Positions 1 through 5,244 of a stretch of DNA of 7,131 bases are shown here, one piece after another; the stretch's first letter is position 1, and every line of letters starts with the position of its first letter. The DNA is from Bacillota bacterium (GTDB lineage: Bacteria; Bacillota; Clostridia; DSM-8532). The notes beneath the pieces were generated by a model. The model was given only the letters and a program-made list of their open reading frames with translations, made no database searches and was not told the DNA's origin. The DNA lies in assembly GCA_023426765.1 (NCBI GenBank), contig JAEZBW010000483.1:1-7131 (forward strand). Direction: 5' to 3'. A program made the position numbers and the translations under genes.

Positions 1-11
1 ACCGATTTCTG

Positions 12-42
12 CTTCAGTGGTGGGTACAATCCCCCACTGAAG
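12..42. repeat. GC-rich hairpin near the left edge
   Basis: The arms at 12-24 and 30-42 pair over nine consecutive base pairs, then one mismatch, then two or three more pairs, around a five-base loop. There is no T-run on either side, so it is not a classic intrinsic terminator. It shares design and a flanking CGATTTCT with the hairpin at 845-872. It could be the end of a transcription unit lying left of the window or a dispersed structured repeat. Confidence 0.5.
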
Positions 43-64
43 GACATTTGATAAAATGCTCGCG

Positions 65-115
65 GCGCGTTGCACACAAAACGCGCAAGGTAGGCGCTTT
101 CAGCGCCCGCGTTTT
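65..115. repeat. Cluster of mutually exclusive hairpins
   Basis: Three pairings are visible. Arms 65-71 and 80-86 pair over 7 bp. Arms 93-98 and 102-107 form a 6-bp GC hairpin with a three-base loop. Arms 78-85 and 108-115 pair over 8 bp and enclose that small hairpin. The first and third pairings share bases 80-85, so only one can form at a time. No gene was found in 1-240. Whether this is a regulatory RNA or a repeat remnant cannot be told from one copy. Confidence 0.4.
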
Positions 116-177
116 GGCGCACAATTCACGCAAGCGCTCATTGAATTAGTGCCGTAACATTGCATGGTACATAACAA

Positions 178-217
178 ATATCCTCAGCCTGAACTGGTTA
201 GATCAGGCTGAGGATAT
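178..217. repeat. Perfect 15-bp inverted repeat
   Basis: Arms 178-192 and 203-217 are perfect reverse complements around a ten-base loop. The stem is strong enough to fold in RNA, but neither side has a run of T, so it is not a standard intrinsic terminator. It lies just past the terminator of the zinc-ribbon gene and may act as a transcription barrier or RNA-stabilising stem. Confidence 0.6.
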
Positions 218-242
218 CCGGAAAGAACAGAAAAAATGAAAT

Positions 243-267
243 AAAAAAGGAGAGCCAGGCTCTCCTT
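243..267 (-). terminator. Intrinsic terminator of the zinc-ribbon gene
   Basis: Arms 247-255 and 259-267 form a perfect 9-bp stem with a three-base loop. On the minus strand it is followed by a run of T (243-248 read as A on the plus strand). It starts seven bases after the stop codon of the zinc-ribbon gene. The other flank is T-rich on the plus strand too (266-275), so it may work in both directions. Confidence 0.85.
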
Positions 268-273
268 AATTTT

Positions 274-462
274 TTACCATCTGTTGCCGCCGCCATTGCC
301 GTAGCCGCGATTGTTGTTTCTCTGCTGTTTCTTCGCGCGCCTGCAATCCGGGCATCTCTGGGGTTCGTTTTCAAAACCTTTTTCCTGGTAGAAAGCTTGT
401 TCCCCTTCAGTAAAAATGAATTCTGCGTTGCAATCCTTGCAAACAAGTGTTTTGTCCGCCAT
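274..462 (-). CDS. Small zinc-ribbon protein with Arg/Asn/Gly-rich tail
   Basis: The product has 62 residues. It belongs by appearance to the short zinc-ribbon proteins common in Clostridia (the 'probable zinc-ribbon domain' family). Two CxxC pairs, C8/C11 and C37/C40, are placed to bind one zinc ion. Between them is a conserved-looking aromatic stretch around F15, F24, Y25 and F30. Residues 41-62 are basic and rich in Arg, Asn and Gly, ending in RW, like the disordered tails of nucleic-acid-binding proteins. I chose the ATG at 460-462, not an upstream in-frame ATG at 507, because a perfect AAGGAGGT (471-478) sits 8 bases before it. The gene appears monocistronic, with its own terminator at 243-267. 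The biochemical role of this family is unknown to me; RNA or DNA binding is inference. Confidence 0.85.
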   Translation of the reverse strand: MADKTLVCKDCNAEFIFTEGEQAFYQEKGFENEPQRCPDCRRAKKQQRNNNRGYGNGGGNRW

Positions 463-470
463 ATCAATAT

Positions 471-478
471 ACCTCCTT
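471..478 (-). promoter_or_regulatory. Ribosome binding site fixing the zinc-ribbon start
   Basis: AAGGAGGT on the minus strand, 8 bases before the ATG at 462. It shows that translation starts there and not 15 codons upstream. Confidence 0.85.
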
Positions 479-679
479 AATTTATTCTGGATAAAACTCT
501 TTGACATCGTACCCTAATAAATTAAAGAGCGGCATGTACAAAAAAGATATCCATCTGAGTATTAAATTGACTAACTCATTTACTGTAACATCTTTGTTTA
601 AAATTAGCAAGTGTTTTTTAAATATTTTCAGGCCGAAAAAATAAAACCGCTAAAATATGTAATTAGTGCCAGGTGACAG
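479..679. other. AT-rich intergenic leader without a gene
   Basis: This AT-rich stretch lies upstream of the zinc-ribbon gene and must hold its promoter, but I could not settle on one. TTGCTA and TACAGT on the minus strand with 17-base spacing is the nearest match and is weak. No convincing ORF with a ribosome binding site was seen on either strand. Confidence 0.4.
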
Positions 680-682
680 TAA

Positions 683-822
683 ACTTCTTGCCGCACTTAC
701 GAGGTAAATCGGCAAATCGCTCTGGCAGCAAGAACCTTGTTGCTGTGTGATGGTTTTGCTAAAGCAAAACCTGCTGTTGCAATAACGGTGTGTTGCGATT
801 GCAAGCAATCGCTTCCGTTGTT
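683..822. repeat. Hairpin-dense non-coding block
   Basis: Several inverted repeats lie side by side. Arms 752-760 and 763-771 are a perfect 9-bp pair. Arms 795-802 and 805-812 are a perfect 8-bp pair with a two-base loop. The latter is enclosed by 781-788 pairing with 815-822 (one G-U pair). TTCTTGC near 683 can pair with GCAAGAA near 728. No reading frame with a ribosome binding site runs through it. The density suggests a structured RNA or an intergenic repeat element rather than unconstrained spacer. Confidence 0.45.
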
Positions 823-844
823 ATAACTTTAACGATTTCTAACC

Positions 845-872
845 GGACAAGGGGCGAATATCCCCCTTGTCC
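845..872 (-). terminator. Strong hairpin after the PadR/DUF4097 operon
   Basis: Arms 845-854 and 863-872 form a perfect 10-bp stem with an eight-base loop, 10 bases beyond the stop codon of the DUF4097 gene. It is well placed to end the operon, but there is no T-run after it on the minus strand, so it is not a canonical intrinsic terminator. It resembles the hairpin at 12-42, with the same G-run, AT-C-run pattern and the same CGATTTCT flank. Confidence 0.45.
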
Positions 873-881
873 ACTTTAAGC

Positions 882-2492
882 TCAGTCATTTACCTGGAGA
901 TCACCGCTGACCGAACTCAGGGTCAACTCGCTTCCCTGGTTTCCATAGGTATAGGTTCCGGTTTTCAGATTCCGCTGATGCAGATCGTTGTAATGAACAG
1001 ATAAATTTCCCGAGACGGTTTTTGATTTTATGGTATATCCGTTGCCAAAGTTTTTCAGATGAATATTGATGTTACCGCTTGTCGATGAGGACTGCAATGT
1101 AACCTCCCCGTTAAATACCGCCCCAACATTCCCGCTTTTTGAGTCTGCCCAGCATTTTCTGACATTGACATCCAGATGCACATCACCGCTTGTGCTCTTC
1201 ACACTCAGGTTATCACCCGCGATATTGGAGAGCGTGATATTACCGCTGATGCTGATGACATCCGCATTTTTCATGGATGAATTCTCAATCCCGATATCTC
1301 CGCTGGTACATTTGATTTTACACTCGCTTGCGCTTAAATGTTCAATGTCCAGAGAGCCGCTGAGCGAATGCAAATCAATGGTATCCGCGCTCATGCTGTC
1401 GGCGTCCACATCGCCGCTTGTGCTTTTCAGGAATATTTCCCGGGCCGAAACACGTTTTGCTTCGATGTCACCGCTTAACGTACCTGCATTTACCTGCGAG
1501 CCGTTTCCATCTTCAATCCGGATATCCCCGCTGGCGCTCTTAATTTTAAGCTCATCCGCACCAACCTGCGCAAATGAGAGGTCTCCGCTTGCGGTTTCTG
1601 TAAAAAGCCGTTCGGGTTTTACATTACCAATGCGGATGTCACCGCTTGCCGTTTTTATATCTACAACACCCATGCCTTCAGGTACTTCCAGATAGATTAC
1701 AATGGCGTATGGTTTCATGTTGAATAAAAAGACAGCGTTGGGAACCATGCGAAGGCCCGCGTAAACGGTATTCCCTTCCATGAAGCTGTAAAAAGCATAC
1801 TTCTGCCTTATTCTTTCGTTCCCATTGTTTTCATACCGGATATTGATTTTTCCGTCGGTTGATTCCCTTACACGAATGTCAGCACATAATCCGTCTACTA
1901 CAAGGTTCATTTTTGGATATCCGGGCGCGGAACTATCATAGCTTTTTGTGACGTTATCCTGATAGCTATCTGCATTCATGGTATTCGCATCAAAAGAACC
2001 AGGATATCTTCCATAATAACTATCCGCCATATCATTCAAACGGGAGACAGCGCGTTCCATAGAGCTTTTCAGTTTGTTGCCGATTTCTGCTACATCCACT
2101 TTACCGATAGCCTCGCTGGTGGCCTGTAAAGCGTGATTGATCGCATTGCCGGTCGAATCCAGAACGCGATTGAGGGTACTGCTGATCTTATCCGTATCGG
2201 GGCCGTAATACCACTTATCCTGCCCTTCCTTTGAGGATTGATCCTGCCGGCTGTTTGTGCTCTCATCCGCATGAGCCCGGGTATCCTGACCGCCGGTATT
2301 ATACACTTCATTGATTTCCTTCACCAGATCGTCGATGGAACCCAGTTCCTCGCAGATTATCTCTTCGCTTTTTCCGTTTTCCAAACCTACCTGAAAGTGT
2401 TCCTCATAGTCCGCAACGATTTCTTCCATCACCTTAATGTCAACACTTTTTAATGCTTCCTTCAGTGCATTTAAGTATTCAATCTTGTTCAT
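882..2492 (-). CDS. HAAS + DUF4097 beta-repeat protein (LiaX/YvlB-like)
   Basis: The product has 536 residues. Residues 1 to about 65 look like a HAAS (DUF1700) helical domain, with acidic and Leu/Ile heptad-like helices and a GSIDD-type turn. Residues 70-205 are a polar linker with amphipathic helices. From about 205 to the end is a DUF4097 beta ladder in which the motif S-G-[DNS]-[LIV] recurs 13 times between residues 283 and 536, about every 20 residues, ending at SGD 529-531. No signal peptide or membrane helix is visible. In related proteins such as enterococcal LiaX and Bacillus YvlB, DUF4097 proteins act in cell-envelope stress; a similar sensing or adaptor role here is inference. The start is the ATG at 2490-2492, because GGAGGA at 2498-2503 would touch the ATG six bases upstream. 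That ATG overlaps the padR stop as ATGA, so the two genes are translationally coupled and padR probably controls both. Confidence 0.85.
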   Translation of the reverse strand: MNKIEYLNALKEALKSVDIKVMEEIVADYEEHFQVGLENGKSEEIICEELGSIDDLVKEINEVYNTGGQDTRAHADESTNSRQDQSSKEGQDKWYYGPDTDKISSTLNRVLDSTGNAINHALQATSEAIGKVDVAEIGNKLKSSMERAVSRLNDMADSYYGRYPGSFDANTMNADSYQDNVTKSYDSSAPGYPKMNLVVDGLCADIRVRESTDGKINIRYENNGNERIRQKYAFYSFMEGNTVYAGLRMVPNAVFLFNMKPYAIVIYLEVPEGMGVVDIKTASGDIRIGNVKPERLFTETASGDLSFAQVGADELKIKSASGDIRIEDGNGSQVNAGTLSGDIEAKRVSAREIFLKSTSGDVDADSMSADTIDLHSLSGSLDIEHLSASECKIKCTSGDIGIENSSMKNADVISISGNITLSNIAGDNLSVKSTSGDVHLDVNVRKCWADSKSGNVGAVFNGEVTLQSSSTSGNINIHLKNFGNGYTIKSKTVSGNLSVHYNDLHQRNLKTGTYTYGNQGSELTLSSVSGDLQVND

Positions 2493-2815
2493 ATGCATCC
2501 TCCAAAACCTTCATCAATTATTTCCTGTACCGTTTTCACAAAATCCAGCCATTCGCTTTTCAACTCTTTTTGATAGTTCCTTCCTTTTTCGGTTAACTGA
2601 TAGTACTTGCGGGCAGGCCCTTCGCCTGATTCCACCAGGTATGTTTCTACAAAGGCGTCATCCTTCAGGCGTTTTAGAATCAGATACAGTGTTCCTGTCG
2701 CAATGACCATCTTTTTTGAGATTGCATCGGTTAGTTCATACCCGTAGCAATCTTTTCCCACCAATTTTGAAAGGACACATAGCTCCAGTGCTCCTTTTTT
2801 AAACTGTGCATTCAT
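2489..2815 (-). CDS. PadR-family transcriptional repressor
   Basis: The product has 108 residues, the usual size of a short PadR protein. The N-terminal winged helix shows the family marks: MNAQFKKGALELCVL at 1-15, YGYEL at 24-28, the GTLY recognition-helix turn at 41-44 followed by LILKRL, and the wing ending in GPARKYYQLTEKG (66-78). A C-terminal helix for dimer formation follows. The family's usual Pro after GTLY is Leu here. PadR proteins generally repress their own operon and respond to small molecules or envelope stress. The downstream DUF4097 gene overlaps by four bases, so it is probably the regulated partner. The ATG at 2813-2815 is preferred over an ATG 21 codons upstream because the domain begins there. 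The only ribosome-binding-like AAAGGAG (2829-2835) is 13 bases away, which is long and may keep translation low. Confidence 0.9.
   Translation of the reverse strand: MNAQFKKGALELCVLSKLVGKDCYGYELTDAISKKMVIATGTLYLILKRLKDDAFVETYLVESGEGPARKYYQLTEKGRNYQKELKSEWLDFVKTVQEIIDEGFGGCI
2498..2503 (-). promoter_or_regulatory. Ribosome binding site inside padR for the DUF4097 gene
   Basis: GGAGGA on the minus strand lies within the last codons of padR, 5 bases before the ATG at 2492. It directly abuts the alternative ATG at 2498, so it decides the start. Confidence 0.75.
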
Positions 2816-2865
2816 ATATCCGTCATTACTCCTTTCTGCCAAATATTCAGAGAAATTGCTATGCC

Positions 2866-2899
2866 ATGCTAAAAGCATTACCGTGATATGCGCATTATC
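2866..2899 (-). promoter_or_regulatory. Candidate PadR operator sites in the padR leader
   Basis: Two short inverted repeats lie between the predicted transcription start and padR. Arms ATGCT/AGCAT occupy 2866-2878 around three bases. A near-palindrome centred on TGCGCA with GATA/TATC-like arms occupies 2885-2899. PadR repressors bind short palindromes near their own promoter, so these are candidates. No copy elsewhere in the window supports the assignment. Confidence 0.3.
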
Positions 2900-2913
2900 C
2901 TGTTTTCATGTGT

Positions 2914-2942
2914 ATTGTATCACTAACTATTCTATAAAGCAA
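2914..2942 (-). promoter_or_regulatory. Promoter of the padR operon
   Basis: On the minus strand, TTGCTT (2937-2942) and TACAAT (2914-2919) are separated by exactly 17 bases, a good sigma-A match (-10 five of six). Transcription would start near 2907, about 90 bases before padR. An inverted repeat ACTAT/ATAGT (2926-2930 and 2944-2948) overlaps the -35 element and could be a repressor site. Confidence 0.6.
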
Positions 2943-2948
2943 TATAGT

Positions 2949-3247
2949 ATTCATAAAAATATTCTGCAAAAGAAACCGTAATATATGCTCAAGGTTCATG
3001 GAATATTCTCCTAAAACGCGCTGCGGTGGTAAATTAGTCAAATCACGCCCTGAAAATCAAAAAAAGTTCGCAAAGAACCAAGCAATTTTTACAAAATGTA
3101 TTAGGGTTTTCTATCATTTTTCCATGTCGCACATGGCCGGTCGGAAAATATTTCCTTGTTGCACAGGGGACAATCTCCAGTGTTTCAGGCCTTTTTCCCC
3201 GCCAAATCAGAAAAAAGTCATTTTGCATTCAGAACGGGAGAGAATGA
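2949..3247. ncRNA. Possible structured RNA in the divergent intergenic region
   Basis: No credible gene lies here. Four small hairpins are spaced through it: GTTC/GAAC at 3066-3078, CCATGT/ACATGG at 3122-3136, GGAAA/TTTCC at 3143-3155, and arms 3161-3170 and 3174-3183. The last is an 8-9 bp pairing interrupted by one A-A mismatch. On the minus strand the 3066-3078 hairpin is followed by a T-run, like a weak terminator, so a minus-strand transcript of roughly 150-200 bases is conceivable. It does not match any riboswitch I can recognise; a GEMM cyclic-di-GMP aptamer was looked for because of the Pel genes and not found. Confidence 0.25.
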
Positions 3248-3248
3248 C

Positions 3249-3274
3249 AAAAGGCATCGGTTTTGACGCCTTTT
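3249..3274. terminator. Weak bidirectional terminator-like stem
   Basis: AAAAGGC (3249-3255) and GCCTTTT (3268-3274) pair over 7 bp around a 12-base loop, giving T-rich 3' sides on both strands. The stem is short and mostly A-T, so activity is uncertain. If real, it would shield the Pel genes from upstream transcription. Confidence 0.35.
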
Positions 3275-3322
3275 ACCTGCTCTTTTACTTTTATTAGTGA
3301 TGAAAATTGAACGTATCATAGG

Positions 3323-3376
3323 AAACTCCAAAATATGACAGCCGACCATGATAAAATGATGATCTAAATGGAGTTT
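3323..3376 (+). repeat. Widely spaced inverted repeat in front of pelD
   Basis: AAACTCCA (3323-3330) and TGGAGTTT (3369-3376) are exact reverse complements separated by 38 bases, ending 10 bases before the ribosome binding site. It could fold in the leader RNA or be two half-sites for a regulator. A -10-like TAAAAT lies at 3352-3357 between the arms, without a clear -35. Confidence 0.3.
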
Positions 3377-3386
3377 AGAAAGTTGT

Positions 3387-3394
3387 AAAGAGGG
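3387..3394 (+). promoter_or_regulatory. Ribosome binding site supporting a TTG start for pelD
   Basis: AAAGAGGG lies 8 bases before the TTG at 3403 but only 2 bases before the in-frame TTG at 3397, so the second TTG is preferred. No ATG is available near the start of the Rossmann domain. Confidence 0.6.
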
Positions 3395-3402
3395 TTTTGT
3401 CA

Positions 3403-5226
3403 TTGTCTATTTTAATTATCGGAAATGATCTCAGAGTAGCGAAAACACTTGCAAAAAAGCTATGTGCAGAAGATAAGGTGGTTGTTGCAGCAAAAGATAT
3501 CCAGCCGCAATTTTCCGAACATAAAATAACGGTTATAAAGCTGCCGCCTGACAGTACTCTGTTTGAAAAGCTGTTCAAAAATTATCAGTTTAAAACGGTG
3601 ATATTCCTGACGTCCCGGCACCTGCGAAATCAGCTGTCAAACAGCGGAGAGCTGGACGAGCTGAACAGGGTTCTTAAGCTGGCGGCTCAGGAAAATGCAG
3701 GGCAGGTTATCTGCGTTTCATCCACCCTGGTTTACTCGGCCAGTGATAGCGAGGTAAATGAAGAAACCTGCCCACAGCCCTCCAGCGACACCGCAATGCT
3801 GCTATACATGGGTGAACAGCTGTGCCTGCATTATCGAAAAAATATGAAGCTGAATGCTGCGGTGCTTCATGTACCCTATTTATATGGCGAAGAGGGCAGC
3901 GATCTGCTTACGCACGATTTTCTAAGAAGGTGCATGCAGAAGGAAACAATTCCTCTTCCGGGCGGGTTGAATGACAAATGTGACTTTTTAAGTGAAAATG
4001 ACCTGGCAGATTTCATATTAAGGCTCATCAATTCGCCGCAGCCTTCCGAGCCCTTTGAATGCATCAATTTGGGCAGAAGCTCTGCGATGACCTTCGGCAT
4101 ACTGGCCAATCAGCTGTCCAGTGTTTTTTCAGGGGTAAAATTCGAGTTCTGCCCTGAAAACGGTTTATTTCCACCGCCTGTAAAGGTGGAGTCGGCACGC
4201 AGTCACTATGGATGGGCTGCAATGGACTGCCTGACGGACGAATTTTCGGAAAGAATGAATCATTATGTCAGCTGTCTTCCGCAGAAAAAAAGCGACATTC
4301 ATCGTTTCAGGATTCCGGCCGGGCTTCAGAGCACGCTGGTGAAATGGATAGAACTGGTTGTCGGCTTTTTGCTGATGGAAACCCTGAACCGAATCTCACA
4401 GACATATGCACAATTCCAGTTCGTTGATTTCAGGCTTCTGTATGCCGTTATCATGGGGTGCATACACGGCCTTCAAACCGGCATATATGCAGCATTGCTT
4501 TCCTGTGCATCCTATATGGCCGGATATTTGCACACAGGCATGAATTGGGAAACACTTTTTTACAATATTGATAATTGGCTTCCGCTGGTTTCCTATTTTA
4601 TGGCCGGATCGGTTACAGGCTACAGCCGGGATAAGCATTTAAGCCGTGAGCAGTTTATAAAGAATCAAACGCAAGCCCTTGAGGACAGATACTCCTTTTT
4701 ATTCACCATGCATGAAAATGCCATCAGCGATAAGGAGCAGCTGAAACAACAGTTAATTGGGTACCGGAACAGTTACGGCCGTTTGTATGAAGCAGCTTGC
4801 CGTCTGGAATCGGAATATCCTGAAGAAGTGCTTCAAAAAGCCATTCCGGTTCTGGAAAGCATGCTGGATACCAAAAGCATCGCAATCTATACGCTGGATA
4901 AAGGGATAAACATTGCAAGACTGGCCGCCAGCTCGGAAAGCTGCGGAAGCCATCTTCAGAGCACCATGAAGCTGTTTGAATACCCGCATATCCGCAAATC
5001 CATGGCGATGAAGGAAATCTGGTGCAACAAGGCGCTGCATTCGGACGAGCCCGCATATTGCGCACCGTTAAGCAAAAAAGGCGAAGTGAAAGCGATGATT
5101 GTTATCTGGAATGCCGTATATCAGCAGATGACCGCTTCATACTTCAACCTGTTCAAAGTGTTATGCGGCGTAGTTGAGTTATCCTTTGCAAAAACATTCC
5201 GCTTGCGGAGTGAATTATATCGTTGA
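3403..5226 (+). CDS. pelD: SDR-like domain fused to PelD-like membrane/GAF protein
   Basis: The product has 607 residues from the TTG start. Residues 1 to about 295 follow the extended-SDR/epimerase fold: first strand MSILIIG, VSSTLVY at 105-111, Y135, VPYLYG at 157-162, then the CDFLSENDLAD region from 193. The active site is degraded: the GxxGxxG motif is GNDLRVA (7-13) and YxxxK is YMGEQ (135-139), with Gln replacing Lys. Residues about 312-406 hold four membrane helices, followed by a likely coiled coil (408-455) and a GAF-like domain starting YGRLYEAACRLE (458) and running to the end. This middle and C-terminal order matches PelD, the inner-membrane regulator of Pel exopolysaccharide synthesis. 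PelD of Pseudomonas also has a GGDEF-like domain that binds cyclic-di-GMP through RxxD; here the protein stops after GAF, and no RxxD is present after the membrane block. pelE follows after 18 bases. The PelD assignment rests on architecture and the next two genes; the role of the SDR part is unknown. Confidence 0.75.
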   Translation: MSILIIGNDLRVAKTLAKKLCAEDKVVVAAKDIQPQFSEHKITVIKLPPDSTLFEKLFKNYQFKTVIFLTSRHLRNQLSNSGELDELNRVLKLAAQENAGQVICVSSTLVYSASDSEVNEETCPQPSSDTAMLLYMGEQLCLHYRKNMKLNAAVLHVPYLYGEEGSDLLTHDFLRRCMQKETIPLPGGLNDKCDFLSENDLADFILRLINSPQPSEPFECINLGRSSAMTFGILANQLSSVFSGVKFEFCPENGLFPPPVKVESARSHYGWAAMDCLTDEFSERMNHYVSCLPQKKSDIHRFRIPAGLQSTLVKWIELVVGFLLMETLNRISQTYAQFQFVDFRLLYAVIMGCIHGLQTGIYAALLSCASYMAGYLHTGMNWETLFYNIDNWLPLVSYFMAGSVTGYSRDKHLSREQFIKNQTQALEDRYSFLFTMHENAISDKEQLKQQLIGYRNSYGRLYEAACRLESEYPEEVLQKAIPVLESMLDTKSIAIYTLDKGINIARLAASSESCGSHLQSTMKLFEYPHIRKSMAMKEIWCNKALHSDEPAYCAPLSKKGEVKAMIVIWNAVYQQMTASYFNLFKVLCGVVELSFAKTFRLRSELYR

Positions 5227-5244
5227 GAAAGGTTTGATGGTATC

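Noticed and set aside
1..51. Possible C-terminal end of an upstream plus-strand gene (frame open from 1 to the TGA at 49-51)
   Set aside because: Only 16 codons, and the sequence is dominated by the hairpin at 12-42, so an open frame here means little.
198..467. 89-codon minus-strand frame overlapping the zinc-ribbon gene
   Set aside because: It runs out of frame across the gene and its terminator, and its start lacks a placed ribosome binding site. The zinc-ribbon frame explains the region.
144..670. AATTAGTGCC present at both 144-153 and 661-670, considered as ends of a mobile element or attachment sites
   Set aside because: A ten-base match in this length is not far from chance, the flanks do not match, and there is no transposase or integrase.
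1066..1695. 209-codon open frame on the plus strand inside the DUF4097 gene
   Set aside because: It is the mirror of the repetitive SGD coding on the minus strand (repeated SPL tripeptides) and has no ribosome binding site or family resemblance.
2998..3297. 99-codon open frame on the plus strand in the divergent intergenic region
   Set aside because: No ribosome binding site, low-complexity Lys/Phe-rich composition and no recognisable domain. Hairpins occupy the same stretch.
2949..3402. Cyclic-di-GMP riboswitch (GEMM) upstream of pelD, suggested by GTTCGCAAAGAAC at 3066-3078
   Set aside because: The conserved GEMM core and paired P2/P3 layout are not present; the sequence is only a small hairpin.
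4724..5065. 113-codon minus-strand frame within pelD
   Set aside because: Antisense shadow of the GAF-like coding region, rich in Cys, Arg and Pro, with no start signal.
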